Shown here: positions 25,201-40,200 of the stretch, piece by piece
Numbering within the stretch: position 1 is the stretch's first letter
Layout of the letters: each line of letters begins with the position of its first letter
From: Panopea generosa
Lineage: Eukaryota > Mollusca > Bivalvia > Adapedonta > Hiatellidae
Direction: 5' to 3'
NCBI GenBank assembly: GCA_029582155.1
Contig: CM055901.1
Coordinates: 25,701,657-25,765,656, forward strand
DNA: 64,000 nt
Translations under genes and position numbers: made by a program
Notes under the pieces: model-generated
Seen by the model: only the letters and a program-made list of their open reading frames with translations
What the model was told of the DNA's origin: nothing
Databases searched by the model: none

Positions 25201-28200
25201 TTTCAAGTTCTAAAACATTCAGGTAAAGTTAGAATACAATTTGTCAGCTAACTTTAGAGTCACTGCTGGTAATATATGATGATGACATGAAAAGAACTAT
25301 CATACAAGTAGCCGTTGGCCAGTACATTTAAAATCAAGTTATCCTGATTATAAAAGTATAAGTCATAGCTTCAGATATATCAAGAAACTTCTAACCATCA
25401 TGATAGAATTTTTTAACTATTAAATAAAAGCCACATATCATCAACAGTTTGAATTTTAGTGTTGAGATTTATTTGTTCTACAGGACATGTGATTCCTTGC
25501 TTGGGGGCAAGATAATGTATGTTCATATTCATTATACATGTATGTCAATAAATATCAAATCATCCAGTTGTGTATCTACAAACCTGATATTTTGCCTTCA
25601 TTATTTTACTTGACCCTTCCATCTTTTTCTTGGCTTGCGTCACCCCTTGTTCAGCATCTTTAAGTTCCTTCTCCCTCAACTGTTTAGCATTTTTTATCTT
25701 ATTTTCCAAGTCTTTCACTTTAGTTGCATTCTTCTTCCGTATTTCTTCTGTCTTTTTTTGAACTTCATCATACTCAACTATGGATAGTAATATTAAAGTT
25801 TTTATTTAATTTAAAATGACAAAAATATAGAAAATATAACATGTTATACCAAGTATGTGGCATTGTTTTAGATTTCCTATAAAAATAATCGAAGTTAATA
25901 TCAAAAATAAAAAAAAAATGTTTTAAAACTTTGAAAATGAGCAGAAACCATTTCCGTACAGACACAAAGACTATTTTTCTATTTAAAGTAACTGTGACCT
26001 TTACCTTATTTCAACTGGCTCAAAATTAATGGCAATTTTTTTTCATGTTAGTAACTTATCCAAAAAAAAAATTCATCCAATGACATTAAAGGAAAGTTAT
26101 GTTTTGAGCAGAAACTTTTTTGCATCTAAATCTGACCTTGACCACTAACCTATGGATCTGTGTCTTGCATGCGTCACATGGTCATGTCACAATGAAAATT
26201 TGTGTCAAGCTATTTTAAAATCCCTCAATGTATGGCAAACTATGGATCGGATATGAGATTTCAGAAAAACATCACAACACCGTTCAGGGGGGCATTAAAA
26301 AGACATACTAACCAATATTCTCCTTCAGGTTGTTAATTTCCTCCAATTGTTGGTGATGTGAGCCCTGCTCTAGTCGGTCCTTCAGATGCTCAACTTCCTG
26401 TGACTTCAAGTCATACTGGTTCTTTAACTTCGTAAATCTGGTGTTAACAAAAAGTGTTTCTTAAAATCTTGCTAACTCCAACAATATTTTTCTCTCTCTT
26501 CTTTTTACCACCAAAGACTTGATCAGTTCATTGATTAGGCATAAATGCCTATCATACATTTTATAATTATCCATCTGGAATAACCAATAATATGCCCACT
26601 ATCAGAAAAGTAAGAAATCTGCATTCTTTATTGTTGTCATTTTTTTTATTTGGCAACTGATTATATTTGCATATCAGTAGGTCTCAAACTTCCATCCATA
26701 ATTGGCTACAGCAGTTATTAGAACTTGATATTGTCAGTCAGTATTTTATCAACATAAACATACTGGTCTTGAAATATAGTTTTTAACAAAATTTTCCTTG
26801 CTTCTTAAAAAATATTTTATGTTGGATTCATTTTATGAGTAAATAGTTTATATGGATTGGCTTTCTTAAGTTAATGAGTAAGGCCACTCTAAAAAGCTTT
26901 TTGTTCGCCACTTTCAACCCAAACCATTTAAAGGTAGGAAGGTAGATTAATTCAATTTTTTTAATCAATTACAGTATTTTTATATTTAGGAAATGTTACA
27001 ACTGAAAATATTTGCAAAGAACAAAAAAATAATAAAAATAAACCAGCAGGATTGTGGGCCAGATGTGGCAAACAAACAATATTTTAATTTTGATCCAAGG
27101 CCTTCCTTAAAAAATAAGTTGTTTAACATGCTCCTACCTACTCACTCAAAATTGCAGCTACCCAAATTTTTTTTATTGACTTTCAAAGCGTTTAATTTTT
27201 TTTTCATGGTTTATGTCCATTTTTCTTTAAAATGACTGCAAAATCAAAATTTGGGGAGTAGCTACCTACCTACCCACATGAAAAATACTGGGTAGGGGCA
27301 CAGCAAACAAATATTTTTTTAAGGATGGCCTAATGTCTGCTATGCATATTTTATGCTATGTCTGTTTAAAAACACTTTTCTCCATGGAATATTCATTTCA
27401 ATTAAAAGTCAAACTCCAGTGTCAAAAGGAATCAATATAATTCACTAATTATTCAAACTGACTTGTTTTCTAAAAGATTGACAGAAACTCAATCTCATCA
27501 AATCAACTCCTTGTCTATCTATCTCTACTACAGCTCTGATATACTGTAGTTCATGTCTAATTTCAATGTCTACATACCTCTGTGCCACAGTTCTGATGGA
27601 CTGTAGTTCATGTTCCACCTGACCAAGTTTCTGTTGTTTCTCTCGTAATTCTTGTTCTACAGACTGGAAGTCTTGCAACTTCTCCAAAATGGAACTTGTC
27701 TGTGCTCTAGCACCTGTCAAATTTAATCACTGTATATAAGTTACCTGTCAATACATGCAAAATATATACTTTTTTTTTACTATCTTAAACATACAGTAAA
27801 CCTTTTATAGTAGGACATTTGGATGCAGACAAAAGTGATCTTAATAGTGCAGCGGTCCAATTGAACTTTATTTCCATTCTCCTATAGCAGTAGCACTTCC
27901 TGAGAATAAGCTAAACATTGAGTGGGTCAAGATAAATGATGTAAACTTTTTAGCACATGTAAATAACAGTGTCTTATTCAAGGAAACAAAAAATTACTCT
28001 GGGTAACCCATGAACCACCAATTCAAACTACTCATACAATGTATTTCTATTTTCTATCAAATTATAACACTAAGCACATACAATGTAGTTCCAATGAAAA
28101 AAAAAAATGTTTTTAAAATGATATGCAGATGTCAGTCAGAGTAGACTAGGCTATTGGCCCATTTAAAACATAAGTGACGCACCTTTGACGACTCCTGAGG

Positions 28201-31200
28201 CGGAATTGATGCTATACATGTTTCAATTATTTCATAATTCCCGTAATCAATCATATTAAATCAGCTTTTATTCTGACCAGTCAATTAAAAATACAATGTT
28301 CCCGAAGCGAATATTCGTATATAGCAAAGTAAATTAATAGTCGAGACTATTTACCAAAAAAAAGAAGAAGAATTATTTCGATAAAATAGACCTTGCTGAT
28401 GTAAAGATATACACATTTACCTGTCTGTATCCATATTCAAGCATTTGTGTAACTGACATTGTGATTTGTAAAAAGTGTTGGCATACACAATTACATTTCA
28501 AAATTTTACTTCTCCAAGTGCTAATCATAAAATAATTACGCTTTTCAGATAACGAACATCTCATTATTTATAAAATTGTTTATGATGGCCCCTTTATATC
28601 TGAATGGCCCCATTTTCATGTGACTGCAATCCTAGATTAAACACTGGTCAACTATTTACACTTTGTACTGTTGGTTAATATTTTTGCTTCCGTTTATAAC
28701 ATATTTAAGAAGTTGTTTCTTTTTAAACTACTATTGGTTTTAAAATATTTTTAATTGGTAATTAACCATAAATTGTCACAATTCACATACTGCAAAACAT
28801 GAATATTAGTTTACTGCAAAATTTGACAAATCTGATACTTTAAACCAAATATGCCGATTAGTCAAGAGTTACGGACATTTGTATGTATACACACAATTTA
28901 AAGCGTCAGATAAACTACAATTGTGTATTTTACTCCTTTAAATTGTGTGCAATGCTTCTTTTCAAAATGTTAATGAACATTTTAATCAAATTATTATTCA
29001 AAATAAACCAATCAATGCTGCAATTGTTGGTATCCATTGCTTACTTTATCACTTACTTTAAATTTTAATGTTTAGAAGTTTCAATGCTTAAATACCCCGA
29101 AATATTGGTCATCTGATGCACTGATATACATACTTAAAATGTAAGGTCCTGTTGGTGACCTTCAACATAAGAGAAATGAAAAAACAAGAACCATGTACAT
29201 GACTCTGCCTGATTGTAATGAACATGCAGTGCCAAAATAACAATGAACATAAATTTAGAAGTAAAATAGCAATTACAGATCTATATACTGTCAATAAAAC
29301 ATATTCTCCTGGTCCAGGTTTCACAAAAATAGTAGTCTTTTTTTTTCTCAAATTCAATAATTTACTCAATGTCATACATAAATTGTGCACACTATTTGAG
29401 GTTAAGTAAAATAATGGATTTATGTATTTTCGTGAAACTGAGGATCAATGTGATGTTTAGTGTGATGTTAAAACTGCACAAACCTCCAGTCAGGGTACCG
29501 GCCGGATCAAATGAATCACCCCCTAGTGTGACAGACCTCTTCTGAACTCTTTCATCAAATGTGACCTTTTTAGCTGTAGTCATGTCAGTGCACACAAATG
29601 CTGAGCCAAATACAAACTGCATGGCTTTCTCTAGCCCACCATCGTAACCGATTAGTGACAATGCAGTGTGTACATTGTCTTTACCCACCTGAAATTACAA
29701 ATTTCAATAGCAAAATATGGAATACTGGTGTTATGATTTATGAACTGATTTATGAACTGAAGAGGGCGTACTCTGATCCGCCATTGATATAGGTTTCACA
29801 TAGTAAAAATTGTTTCATCTTAGAAAGAATTCGAATGACATCAAGCAGTAGTTAAATGCTGTCTAGTTTCAGAATGGGGATTTCGTTTCAAGTTTACCAC
29901 TCCAATTTAAATATCGACTTTGTCACGTTTTTGTGGATTAACCGTACCAAATCATCTGGATTTGATTTATTAATGATAATGAAATGCTTTTTATCCATTT
30001 TAATAATTATTTCTAGCGTGTTTTCTTGATATACTCCCTTTAAGAAGATGTGCCTGTAAATATATATCGGTCCGACACCTACCAGACCTTCTGCCCTCTT
30101 GACCACATCATTGGGGATAGTTCTGGCGGAGATCTTGTTGAGAGGAATGATGGTGTACCTTCTCTTCAGGTCTCCCTTCTGGAGCAACTGTTTACCAGTC
30201 TGCTCCGTATCCACCACCACGTTGTACAACTGCAGATACAGAAACAATGATACTAAATAGATGACAGGTATAACAATTTGTCAAAGTAACTAGTTGTTTT
30301 CCTTGTATTTCTTTTTTTTTTTTATTTAAAACCCTACATGTATTTTCTACATGTTTCAAGCTATATATATGAAATTCTGCTTTAGTGGTGGTAGAAGATC
30401 CCAAGAATGAATCAAAGTACTGTACAACTACCATCCTTCTGAAACTAACAGGCAACTTTTTCAGATATTCTTTAGACCAAGCAGGGTAAACTGCTAGAAG
30501 AAATTAATATCAACATAGTATCCATCCAGTACAAAAATTATGATATAACTATTAATACCCACTTAGGAAAAAATGTCTTTTTTGTGTCGCTCTCATAGCT
30601 GTCTTTCTTTATCAACTACATGTACTTACATGCTGGTAATTTTCATTTACCATCCAATAAGTATTTGCAAATTTATTTTTGTTAAAAGAGTTTTTTACAT
30701 GTATGTACTGAATTGACACATGGTAAGTATTTAACAAACACTACACATACAGAAGATTATGAATATAAATAATTTTACAAAATTAGGCAATTTGGCTTCT
30801 AGAATACCATCTTGTAACGAAAATGTGTTATATCTAGAATATTTATATGGAATAATTAATTGAATTATTTCATACTTACAGAACAAAACTCAAATGAGAT
30901 ATTGCATTCAAAATTAAATTTATGAACGTCAATTTTTTGGTCTTAATAATAAAAAAATGAGTAGACGCATTAACCCTTTACTTCATATAGACGCCCTTGG
31001 TCACCTCTAATATAGAAGGCTTTTGAATTATTGGGTAAACTATGTTTATATTAACTGACAGAGTGGAAAACAGTGCAGGAAATGGTAACGAGCAATCTGA
31101 ACTTTTCCTGCACTGTTTTCAAAGACCTTCTGAGATTGGTGCAGGAAAACCCGTATCTATGGAGTAAAGGGTTAAACAGCTTACCTTGCCACCAGCCGAT

Positions 31201-34200
31201 ACCTCCAGTGCTGTAGCTGTTTTTACATCCTTGACTTTGATGAGTTTACAAACAAGACCAGACACTTTACGTCTGTCGAAGTTCTTCTCTGGGTCTCGGT
31301 AATCAAACTGCAGGTGGGGAAACCTGCAAATTCATTATAAATACATATATAGCTTCTTATTTTTATGGATTTTGAATAGCCTCTTTTGCAATTTGAAATA
31401 TTTTATATTTACCAATATATTAAAATGATCCCGTTGGACACTTTTACATACATGTATAAACTAGTTAACAACTTAACAACATAAACTATGGTTGTCATAA
31501 TAAACAAGGTGAGTACATGTGGCCAGACTACCTGGTGTGTTAATACCATGCTATTCAATAACCCATTATTCACATTTACATGTACATGTATATGTTCCAT
31601 CATATTAGTATTTTAAGTCAAATGAGTGACTAAACTGGTATATGAGTATCAATGTACCTCATTTCTGTTTAATGTTTTATTGAGGGCTATTGCATTTAAA
31701 CATACAACCCACCCATGGATGGTACTTTGAAATTGGACCATCCCCCTTTATATTTTTAATTCATTTTACCAGGCCTCCCATTTTGAAAAACACTCCCACC
31801 TTAGAAGTTTATCATTTTGCCGTCCGTGGGTGGGATGTATGTTTAAATGGAACAGCCCTGAGCTTATTCTTCAATTAAACACATTAATAAAACACACAAA
31901 CACGAATCTTGGTTGTTCCCACGGTTGCCACTGAATTTTTCAATGGCATTGCTTTAAGGATAAAATCTGACAAAACCATGAGTGTACCTTGCTGCCAGTG
32001 TTTCCAGTTTGTCCTCTAACCGGTTCACCTCCTGTGTCAATGTACGACGTTCTGTCTCTAACCTTTCATCCTTACCCTCCTCATAGCCCAACTTCTTCAT
32101 CTCATCCTGAAATTTAAATCGTAATTGATGTATACAACGCTTTGTCTCTCGTTTTACTATTTTGAAGATGGGACTTCCATGCAACATACTGTTTCTATAT
32201 GCAGATTGTTATATATTTTGAATATGTTTACTTCAGGATTAAAAGCAGTTATGAATTTTCATCAGGTGAAGAAAAAATTAAGCTAGTTAGGGCTTCTCAG
32301 CAACATTAAACAAGATCAAAGTTTTTCATTACCTGCTGAAAACTAAATATTGTGCTTTTAATACTTATATTTATGTTATATTTTCTAACTGTTTTACATA
32401 AGTTTTTTTTTCAGAAAGGGCAAAAAAAGGGGCAATGCACTAATGAGACTCTTGAAATGCCTTGTGTATATATTAAAACAATCAGCATGCAATCAATGCA
32501 TTTAGTCCACTTCAAAATTTGCTTACAACAGACATTATCAAACGGCATAAGCAAAGTCTTACATAGTCATTCCATTTTGTTTTTTAAACGACCTTGATAT
32601 GCAGATGGGTTTTCACACAAGTAAGTTATCTATCTGTTACAGTAGAACTTCGTTGGCTCAAACACAGATGGCTGGACACCACAAATAGCTAGAACTACTT
32701 ATCTGGTCCCGGCTGTTTCGATGTATATACATGCACATGTATGGTATGCGGTTGAACAATATTTAACTTAAACAACCCTTAACTCGAACTGTTGTGTCCA
32801 GTCCCATCGGGTTCGATCCATCAAAGTTCTTCTGTAGTTGAGTTTATACTTAAAAGTAATTCATATTACTAACAATTGCATCTAGTAAGCTGAGAGCTTA
32901 TATGAACTGCTTTAAAGTCTGTTTCCTGGGTAGACTAGTAATGAGTTTTTTTTGGAGGGCAAGTTAGTGATCAAGCCTGTAACCCCTACTGTGAGTGGCC
33001 AACACTCTATCCTCTGCACTACAGACTCACTTTGATAAACTCAACAACAAACAGTAAGTAAATGCTGTCAATACATGTACCTCTAATTTCTTCAAATTGT
33101 GTCGGACTGTTTCATAGGCATCCTTGTCTTTCTTGTAACTTTGTTCTGTCTTTTTCAAGTCTGATTCCTTTTTCTTCAACTCTTGCTGGGCATGCTTCAG
33201 TCTAACATAAATAATTATAAATGAAACATTGTATCAGGAAAACTCATTTCAATTTGTCTAAAATAAGAGTGCAAAAAAATCAATACAAACCCTTAACATG
33301 TTAAAAAATTTATCCTTTAAATTTTTAATTAAAAGATTTAATTCATTAAGCAGAAACTGGTGACAATGACCTGACTTACAATATATAACTCTAAATAACT
33401 TCTCTTGCAAAACAAAACAACTTTTTCATGTTTAATAAAAAAATGTCCACAAAATATATAACGGAAAATAAGCTACTGAGAGAAAAATATTTTTTCTATG
33501 TTTAGCAATAGTGACCATGACCCACTTTGTCTAAAAATCATAATTTGTCAGGAAACTAGCCACTAAATTTTATTGAAAAGATCACAAAAAAGTAATTATG
33601 TTAAGTGGAAACCATTTTTCTATTTTAAGTAGAAATGGTCCATAGTATATGTTAATGAATTTGACCAAAAGTTAAGTGAACAATGGAACATAGTTCAATA
33701 TTGAACTTGACCTGTATTATATAATCATACAGCTCCACACCAAATAACAGACAGACGGACGTGCAGATGGACAGACAGACAGAAAAGGGTCACACTTAAT
33801 GTCCCTTCTAGTCACCATTTCTCAAATGGATCGGGCATAAAATTTATACAAATACTTACTTCATGGCAGCCTGTTTAGCTTCTGTGTCGGCATTACTGAT
33901 CTCACTCTTGGCAGCTGAAACATGTTGCTACAGATTAACTAAAATTGTCATATATAACAGGATAATTTACAGAATGATGCAGGTAACAAACATCATGGCA
34001 TAGAACCATTCTGGACTTTGAGAGAAAGAAAATGTTTATCCCAAGGCAGTGATCCCACCTTGTGACCACATGACCTTAAAACCAGTATTTTAAAACATCA
34101 ATAGGTTTAACAACACTAAACTCTTCTCAACATTCATTTGTGAGAATCTGGAAAGCAGGTTTAAAACTTGTATTTTAGATACAGCGAATATCTGATGACC

Positions 34201-37200
34201 AGTCACTATTTGGAAAATATATAAGATAACTTGTAAAGAACTAAAGGCCATCCTTAAACAAGAGGGCCAAGATGGCCCTATATCGCTCACCTGACAGACC
34301 TTGAGTCACCCAACTTAAGTAGATTATATAATACATGTACACTCAAAATTCCAGAAAGACGAAATGGGCCAGTAGTTAGAATTTTGATTTGTTTTGAAGA
34401 TATAACAGATGCGTAAAAGAGTTCAAACTTGGTAGAGGTTCACCCATGGTAAATGCCAGTGAAATTACATCAAAATCATGTCCGAAGATTCTGACAAGAA
34501 GGCTTTTGAAGTTTTTACTATAGCTGCCTATGTTTGTTCCAAACCTAAGTCTTTGAACTTAAAGATAAAAATCCAGTTCCAGCACAAAACTAACCTGTTA
34601 TGTTTGAGAAAGGTTTCAAACTAAAGCATCAGACTAAACTATTGTGCATGAAACAATCCACAGTTCCAGCACAATAAATATTCTTATGAGTTTCAAACGC
34701 AAGCCTTCCCAAAGCCTATCGCTTGAAAGAATCTTTGTCACAGTGCACTCTCCCCCAAAAACAATTAAGCTCCTCCTCCGAGATTTCAAGTACACTTTGA
34801 CACTGAAATCTCAAGCAGACTTCTTGTTGTGAAGAAACTAGCTAAAAATATGGTATTGCTTTATTATGAAGCAGTAAACCATTCCTGTCTGAACCATACA
34901 AACTCTGACTTTTAATTTAGATAAACACCTATTTTAAAATGGTTCATGATTTATGAATAATATTTCAATCATTGATTATAATTGTATTATTCATCTTTTT
35001 ATGATGAATCTGGTATAATATTGTATAATAATAGCAAAAAAAAGTTTATTTAAAGAGTTTATTACCTCTTCTTATAATAATTGCTACATACAGACATTTA
35101 TGCTATAAAACAGGGGCATATTCACTAAATATTGCAGCTATCCAAACTATTTTATTGACTTTCTAAGCATTCAATTCCTTTTCATGATTTCTGTCCATTT
35201 TTCTTTAAAATGACTGCATAATCAAAATTTGGCACAAAAAAAAATAGCTACCTACCTACCCACATGAAAAATATTGGGTCAGAGCACAGCAAACAAATAT
35301 TTTTTAAGGATGGCTCTACAAAACTAACTGTTTCATAACCAACTTCGATTAAAACAATTTTCTCTTATTTTATAATGAACGTAAAAGAATGGTCAGCTCT
35401 ATATTACAAAGTAATCATCTCTACTCACTCATGAGCTGGTCGTTCAGGGTTGCCGCTTGTCCTTCATCATTACTGGATAATCCTGCAGTGACAGCCTGGT
35501 AGTGTTCCTGTGCAGCCACATGTGCCTCCTGATCTGCCGTGCTTTGTCCCTGTAACGCCTCTAATTCCTTATCTAGTTTTGCCAAGTCCGAGCTGCGACC
35601 CTTGATGGCTTTCTCATTCTGTAACAAGGGGGTTATCAACATAAGTAATCAATACAGAAGATCATGCATGTATAATTTATCTCTAACATCAATATCGCGT
35701 GTGGCTGAATCCTTGGACCTAAATTCACAAAACTTTAAATCTCGACTCAATATTTGATTCGCATTAAGGACATTTAAACTATAAAGTTGAAATATTCTCT
35801 GGACGAAATCATCAAATTCAATGGCATTTTTAAGTTGTAAAGAAATGATAGTAATGACAAGGGCTTGTTACATAGCTCTCACTGATCATGTTAAAATAGA
35901 TAAAAAACACCTGACTAGTTAGATGTAATAAGTGATTCACAAGCAATACTGTATCCACAGCCACCTCTCCACACAATTAATTTTAAACTTTAACTATCTG
36001 TACAATTCCTCAAGCAGTATAGTGTAGCGGAGGGTGTGGTGTAATGGCAGAGCATCAGACTTGAATGGTTGTCAGTTTAATCCAACATCACAGTCATGTG
36101 AGGTAAATTTGAGCAAGACATTTTATCAGCATATGCCTAGTAAAAGACTCCAAACTTGTGTGTTTTGTCTAAGTTGCAAGAACTTGATGTAAATTAAATA
36201 AGTTACGGATTCCCATGAGCCTGAAAAAAACAAAAAACTGTCTGGACTCTGAGAAACTAATGAATATTTGTTGGTAATATGCATTTGGTTTCTGGCTGTA
36301 ATGGCACACAAGACCGAATTCAGTATCAATATATTTTTAGAAAACCTATTTGTATGTTTTCAGGGCTGAAAAATTACACTCGTCCGCTCGCCATGATGAG
36401 TGAACATTTGGTTAGGACGAGTAAGATTTAAGAAAATGACCATAATTTTTTTTTTGATTTTAAACATTCAATTAAAAATGTTGGAATGGGGAGGACAAGT
36501 AGCTTTTATAACAAATTTCTAGCCCTGGTTTTAGTAATAAAGCAACAAACTGGAAATTGTGTTGTGGGTTTGTTCCCCCTTTAGATGTCCCACCAGGACA
36601 ATGCATCACGTGTTTTGTCCTTCAGTAAACAACTTATCCCATTGAAGATATTGAACATGCTAGTACTATTTGAAGTAATGATATTGTAATTTCCTTAATT
36701 AAAGTGTAATAGCTAAGCACTGCTAAGCTGAGAAAGAAAATATCGGTCAAACTGATGGATGCTCCCCAAGTGAGTGTTTGACTCTGTACCGGCAATGGGC
36801 TGAAAAATACCAAACTGCACAGCAGGAACAATATGTGGCTCTGCACTTCACAGAACACATTTGCAAATCATTGAACTGGAACAAAATGACAATATGCACA
36901 GATCCCAGCTAGTTTTACAAAATTAAAAGGTTGTAGCGAAATAGGGTCATGACGACAATATGCACATCTCCACTTGGTAATGATGCATCCTAGCAAGTTT
37001 CATAAAATTCCAACCAGAGAAATAGAGTGGAGAAGAATTTGGTCACAGACAGAATGAAAGGGCCATAACTCCGTGAAAAATCATCGAACTGGAACACAAA
37101 CATAGCAAGTTTCATAAAATTCCAACCTGAGGTTGTAGAGAAATAGCGTGGACAATAATTTGGTCACAGACTCAATGAAAAGGCCAGAACTCCGTGAAAA

Positions 37201-40200
37201 ATCATCGAACTGGAACACATAGATAATATGCGCATCTGCACTTGGTAATGATGCATCCTAGCAAGTTTCATAAAATTCCAACATGGGGTTGTAGAGAAAT
37301 AGTGCAGACAATAACTTGGTCACAGACAGAATGAAAGGGCCATAACTCCGTGAAAAATCATCGAACTGAAATACAAAGACAATATGCGCATCTGCACTTG
37401 GTAATGATGCATCCAAGCAAGTTTCATAAAATTCCAACATGGGGTTGTAGAGAAATAGCGAGGACAAGAATTTGGTCACAAACAGAATCAAAGGGCCATA
37501 ACTCCATAAAAAAATCGTCGAACTGAAATACAAAGACAATATGCGCATCTGCACTTGGTAATGATGCATCCTAGCAAGTTACACAAAATTCCAACCAGAG
37601 GTTGTAGAGAAATAGCCCGGACAAGAACTTGGGGATGCACAGACGGACGAAGCGGTGACTATATGCTTCTATATGCATAAAAATAAATGAAATAAAGCCC
37701 CAAAACAACTGACATCATTGAGATTTTTGTTGAGTTCCATCTTTCGCTTGTTCTCTGCTTTCAGGCCCTCCTTTTTGTTATCTACAGCACTCTGTGCCAG
37801 GGCCTCTTGTTTCTTGTTATCACTAAGGGTGGCCTCAAGCTTCTGCATCACACTGCCAGATTCCTCATCTCGTTTCTTCTCCAACTCTGCTATAACATTA
37901 TTCAGCTCTTGTATCTTTTGTTCTATCTGTTAAACATAAAAAACAATATTACACAGTCTGCAAAAAATAGATATAGTCCGAGACCCAGTCTATGACATTT
38001 TTAACCAAACTACAAAAGTTTTCCAAACATATAGTCCAACTATTTCTATGACTATATTACAATGGAACAATTTAAGCAATATGTTAGGAGAAATTTCTGT
38101 AGATTCTTAGCTGAAACTGAATAAAATTATGATTGAATGATCAAATTTAGATAATGAAAAGTAATGTCAATTTTAGATCTTCTGTTATTTATGGACTTTA
38201 AGAATTGATTTTTGGAATGATTCTAGTCCAAAGAACTGTAGTGATGAAATGTTTTTTGCACAGTGTGTAAATCCTGAAGTGATTAACTCGGAGAAATTTA
38301 CCTCTTCTTGCCAATGCTTATATAAATCCCAGGTACTGAACTGAATGTAATATAACGGGTAGGTACATAAAACACAAATGGGTTCCTATTGAGTTCTCCC
38401 TCCAGTTTTTTCACGGTTCTTACAACCGATCCATCTGTACCACAAGAGTCACTTGTATATACTCGTATAAGCTAAAAAATTTGTGTGATCAATTAAAAGA
38501 AAGCAGATCGTGTTTTACATAATCAATCTACATTTAGTATTGCATTTAAAGGGACCTACTAGGCTCCTTCAAAGAAAAACAGAAGGCAATTTAGATAAAA
38601 AGAGGGGCCATTGTAAAAACATTATTTTTAACTGATGCGATGTTTGTGTCTGAGAAGCTTCGAATGTCTATAAGTTTTAGTACAATCAGTAGTAAACTAA
38701 AGGGGTGCAATTTGCTTTGTTACACTTCATGTACCTGGTTTGTCAATGTATTGTGCTTATTAACCAGTGTTTCTTGTTGCCGTTTATTGGGCAAATGCTT
38801 TTTCCCCCTAATTTATGAAAAAATTCCCCTCCAAATATTTTTTTTTAATTCTTAATGCTTTCTAATTGGGTGTAATGTCAGTTTTTAAAACAGTTTAAAA
38901 CAAAGAACAACAAGGATTTTGGCCTGTAAACTGTTTGAAACATACATACATGTATGTACTATTTTCATTGTTTTGTTTTTTCACCCCATTTTCGTCATGC
39001 TACGCTACTTTCCCCTATGAAAGTGACCTGCCACTATTCCCCTAAACAAAAATCAAAGGACTCAAGGTCCTGAAAGATGTCATTTGTTTGTTTCTTTGAA
39101 TATTTAGAGTCATTGCTATGCCATCTAGGGCTAAAAGACGATCAGTTAACCTAACTTCTTTTTCCTGGGATCCTGGAAGGTTAACCAATACTCGAGTGAA
39201 CCAATCTCAGCAAATAACAGATAACTTTTCAACTTTTAGACCGGATTCCTCAAATTTTAACGTCCGGTGAACAAGCCCGAGTAGTTTCTTATATTTTGCT
39301 TTAAACCAAACAAATTCCTGTATTTATTCACAAAATAAACTGTTTCAAGTGGTGATTTTATGCTATCTTTGTTGTAAAAAGATGCTGAGAAAACCCTTTA
39401 CGATTGCATTGTATTGTTTACTGAAAATGCCCTTGATAATATACTATGATTAAAATTAGTTCAACAAAAAAGGCGCATATAAAAGAGCAACAGATAATCA
39501 ACCTACGATACTAAAGAGACGCCAGAAAGTCTGGTGCCTCAAAAAGAAACACTTCTTGAAACAATCATTCATCAGCCATTTTTTTTTTCTGGATGTTTTT
39601 TTTTTCAAATATGACTCAAGTCTGCGAAATTTATGCAGTCATTATCTATATTGCTGTTTTAGCAATAGAAGAAAAATAAACTAAAACTATTTTAACACAC
39701 CTACCCCTACCCCCACCACACTCCTTATTCTTCAAATTTCTTTTTTCCTATGTATTTTTATAAAAAAGCAAGAACAAATCAAACAATCAAAATGTATTGT
39801 GGATATTGTACTGTCATTTTTAATGTTGCACAGAACAAACCAAATGCTACAACAATATCCATCAAACCAGGCCAACGTATGAATATTTATAAATGATCGG
39901 CCATCATTATCTATATTAATATATTATATGTATAATTCACAATATCAGTTATAAAAAGTTAAATGCAAAAATGCTTTCATAAAGACAGACTGCTGTACAT
40001 GTAATATATACATCAGTGTGCTCTTTTTTTATCAGTAAACAGTCTCCCAACTATTAATTTAATATTTCCAATATATATAAATACTGGTTTCAGGAACATT
40101 CCATTTTAAATTCGCTATCAGAAGAAAAATCTGGTTTAGTTTGATAAATTACAAAATAATGAACATTGGTAACAAATTGTATTACGCCAATTCGGCCGTC

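Noticed and set aside
31690-31878. A 62-codon plus-strand frame in SMC2 intron 11
   Set aside because: It lies within a MITE and starts in its inverted repeat.
37258-37569. A 103-codon minus-strand repetitive protein
   Set aside because: It is a by-product of the 156-bp tandem repeat lying inside SMC2 intron 7.
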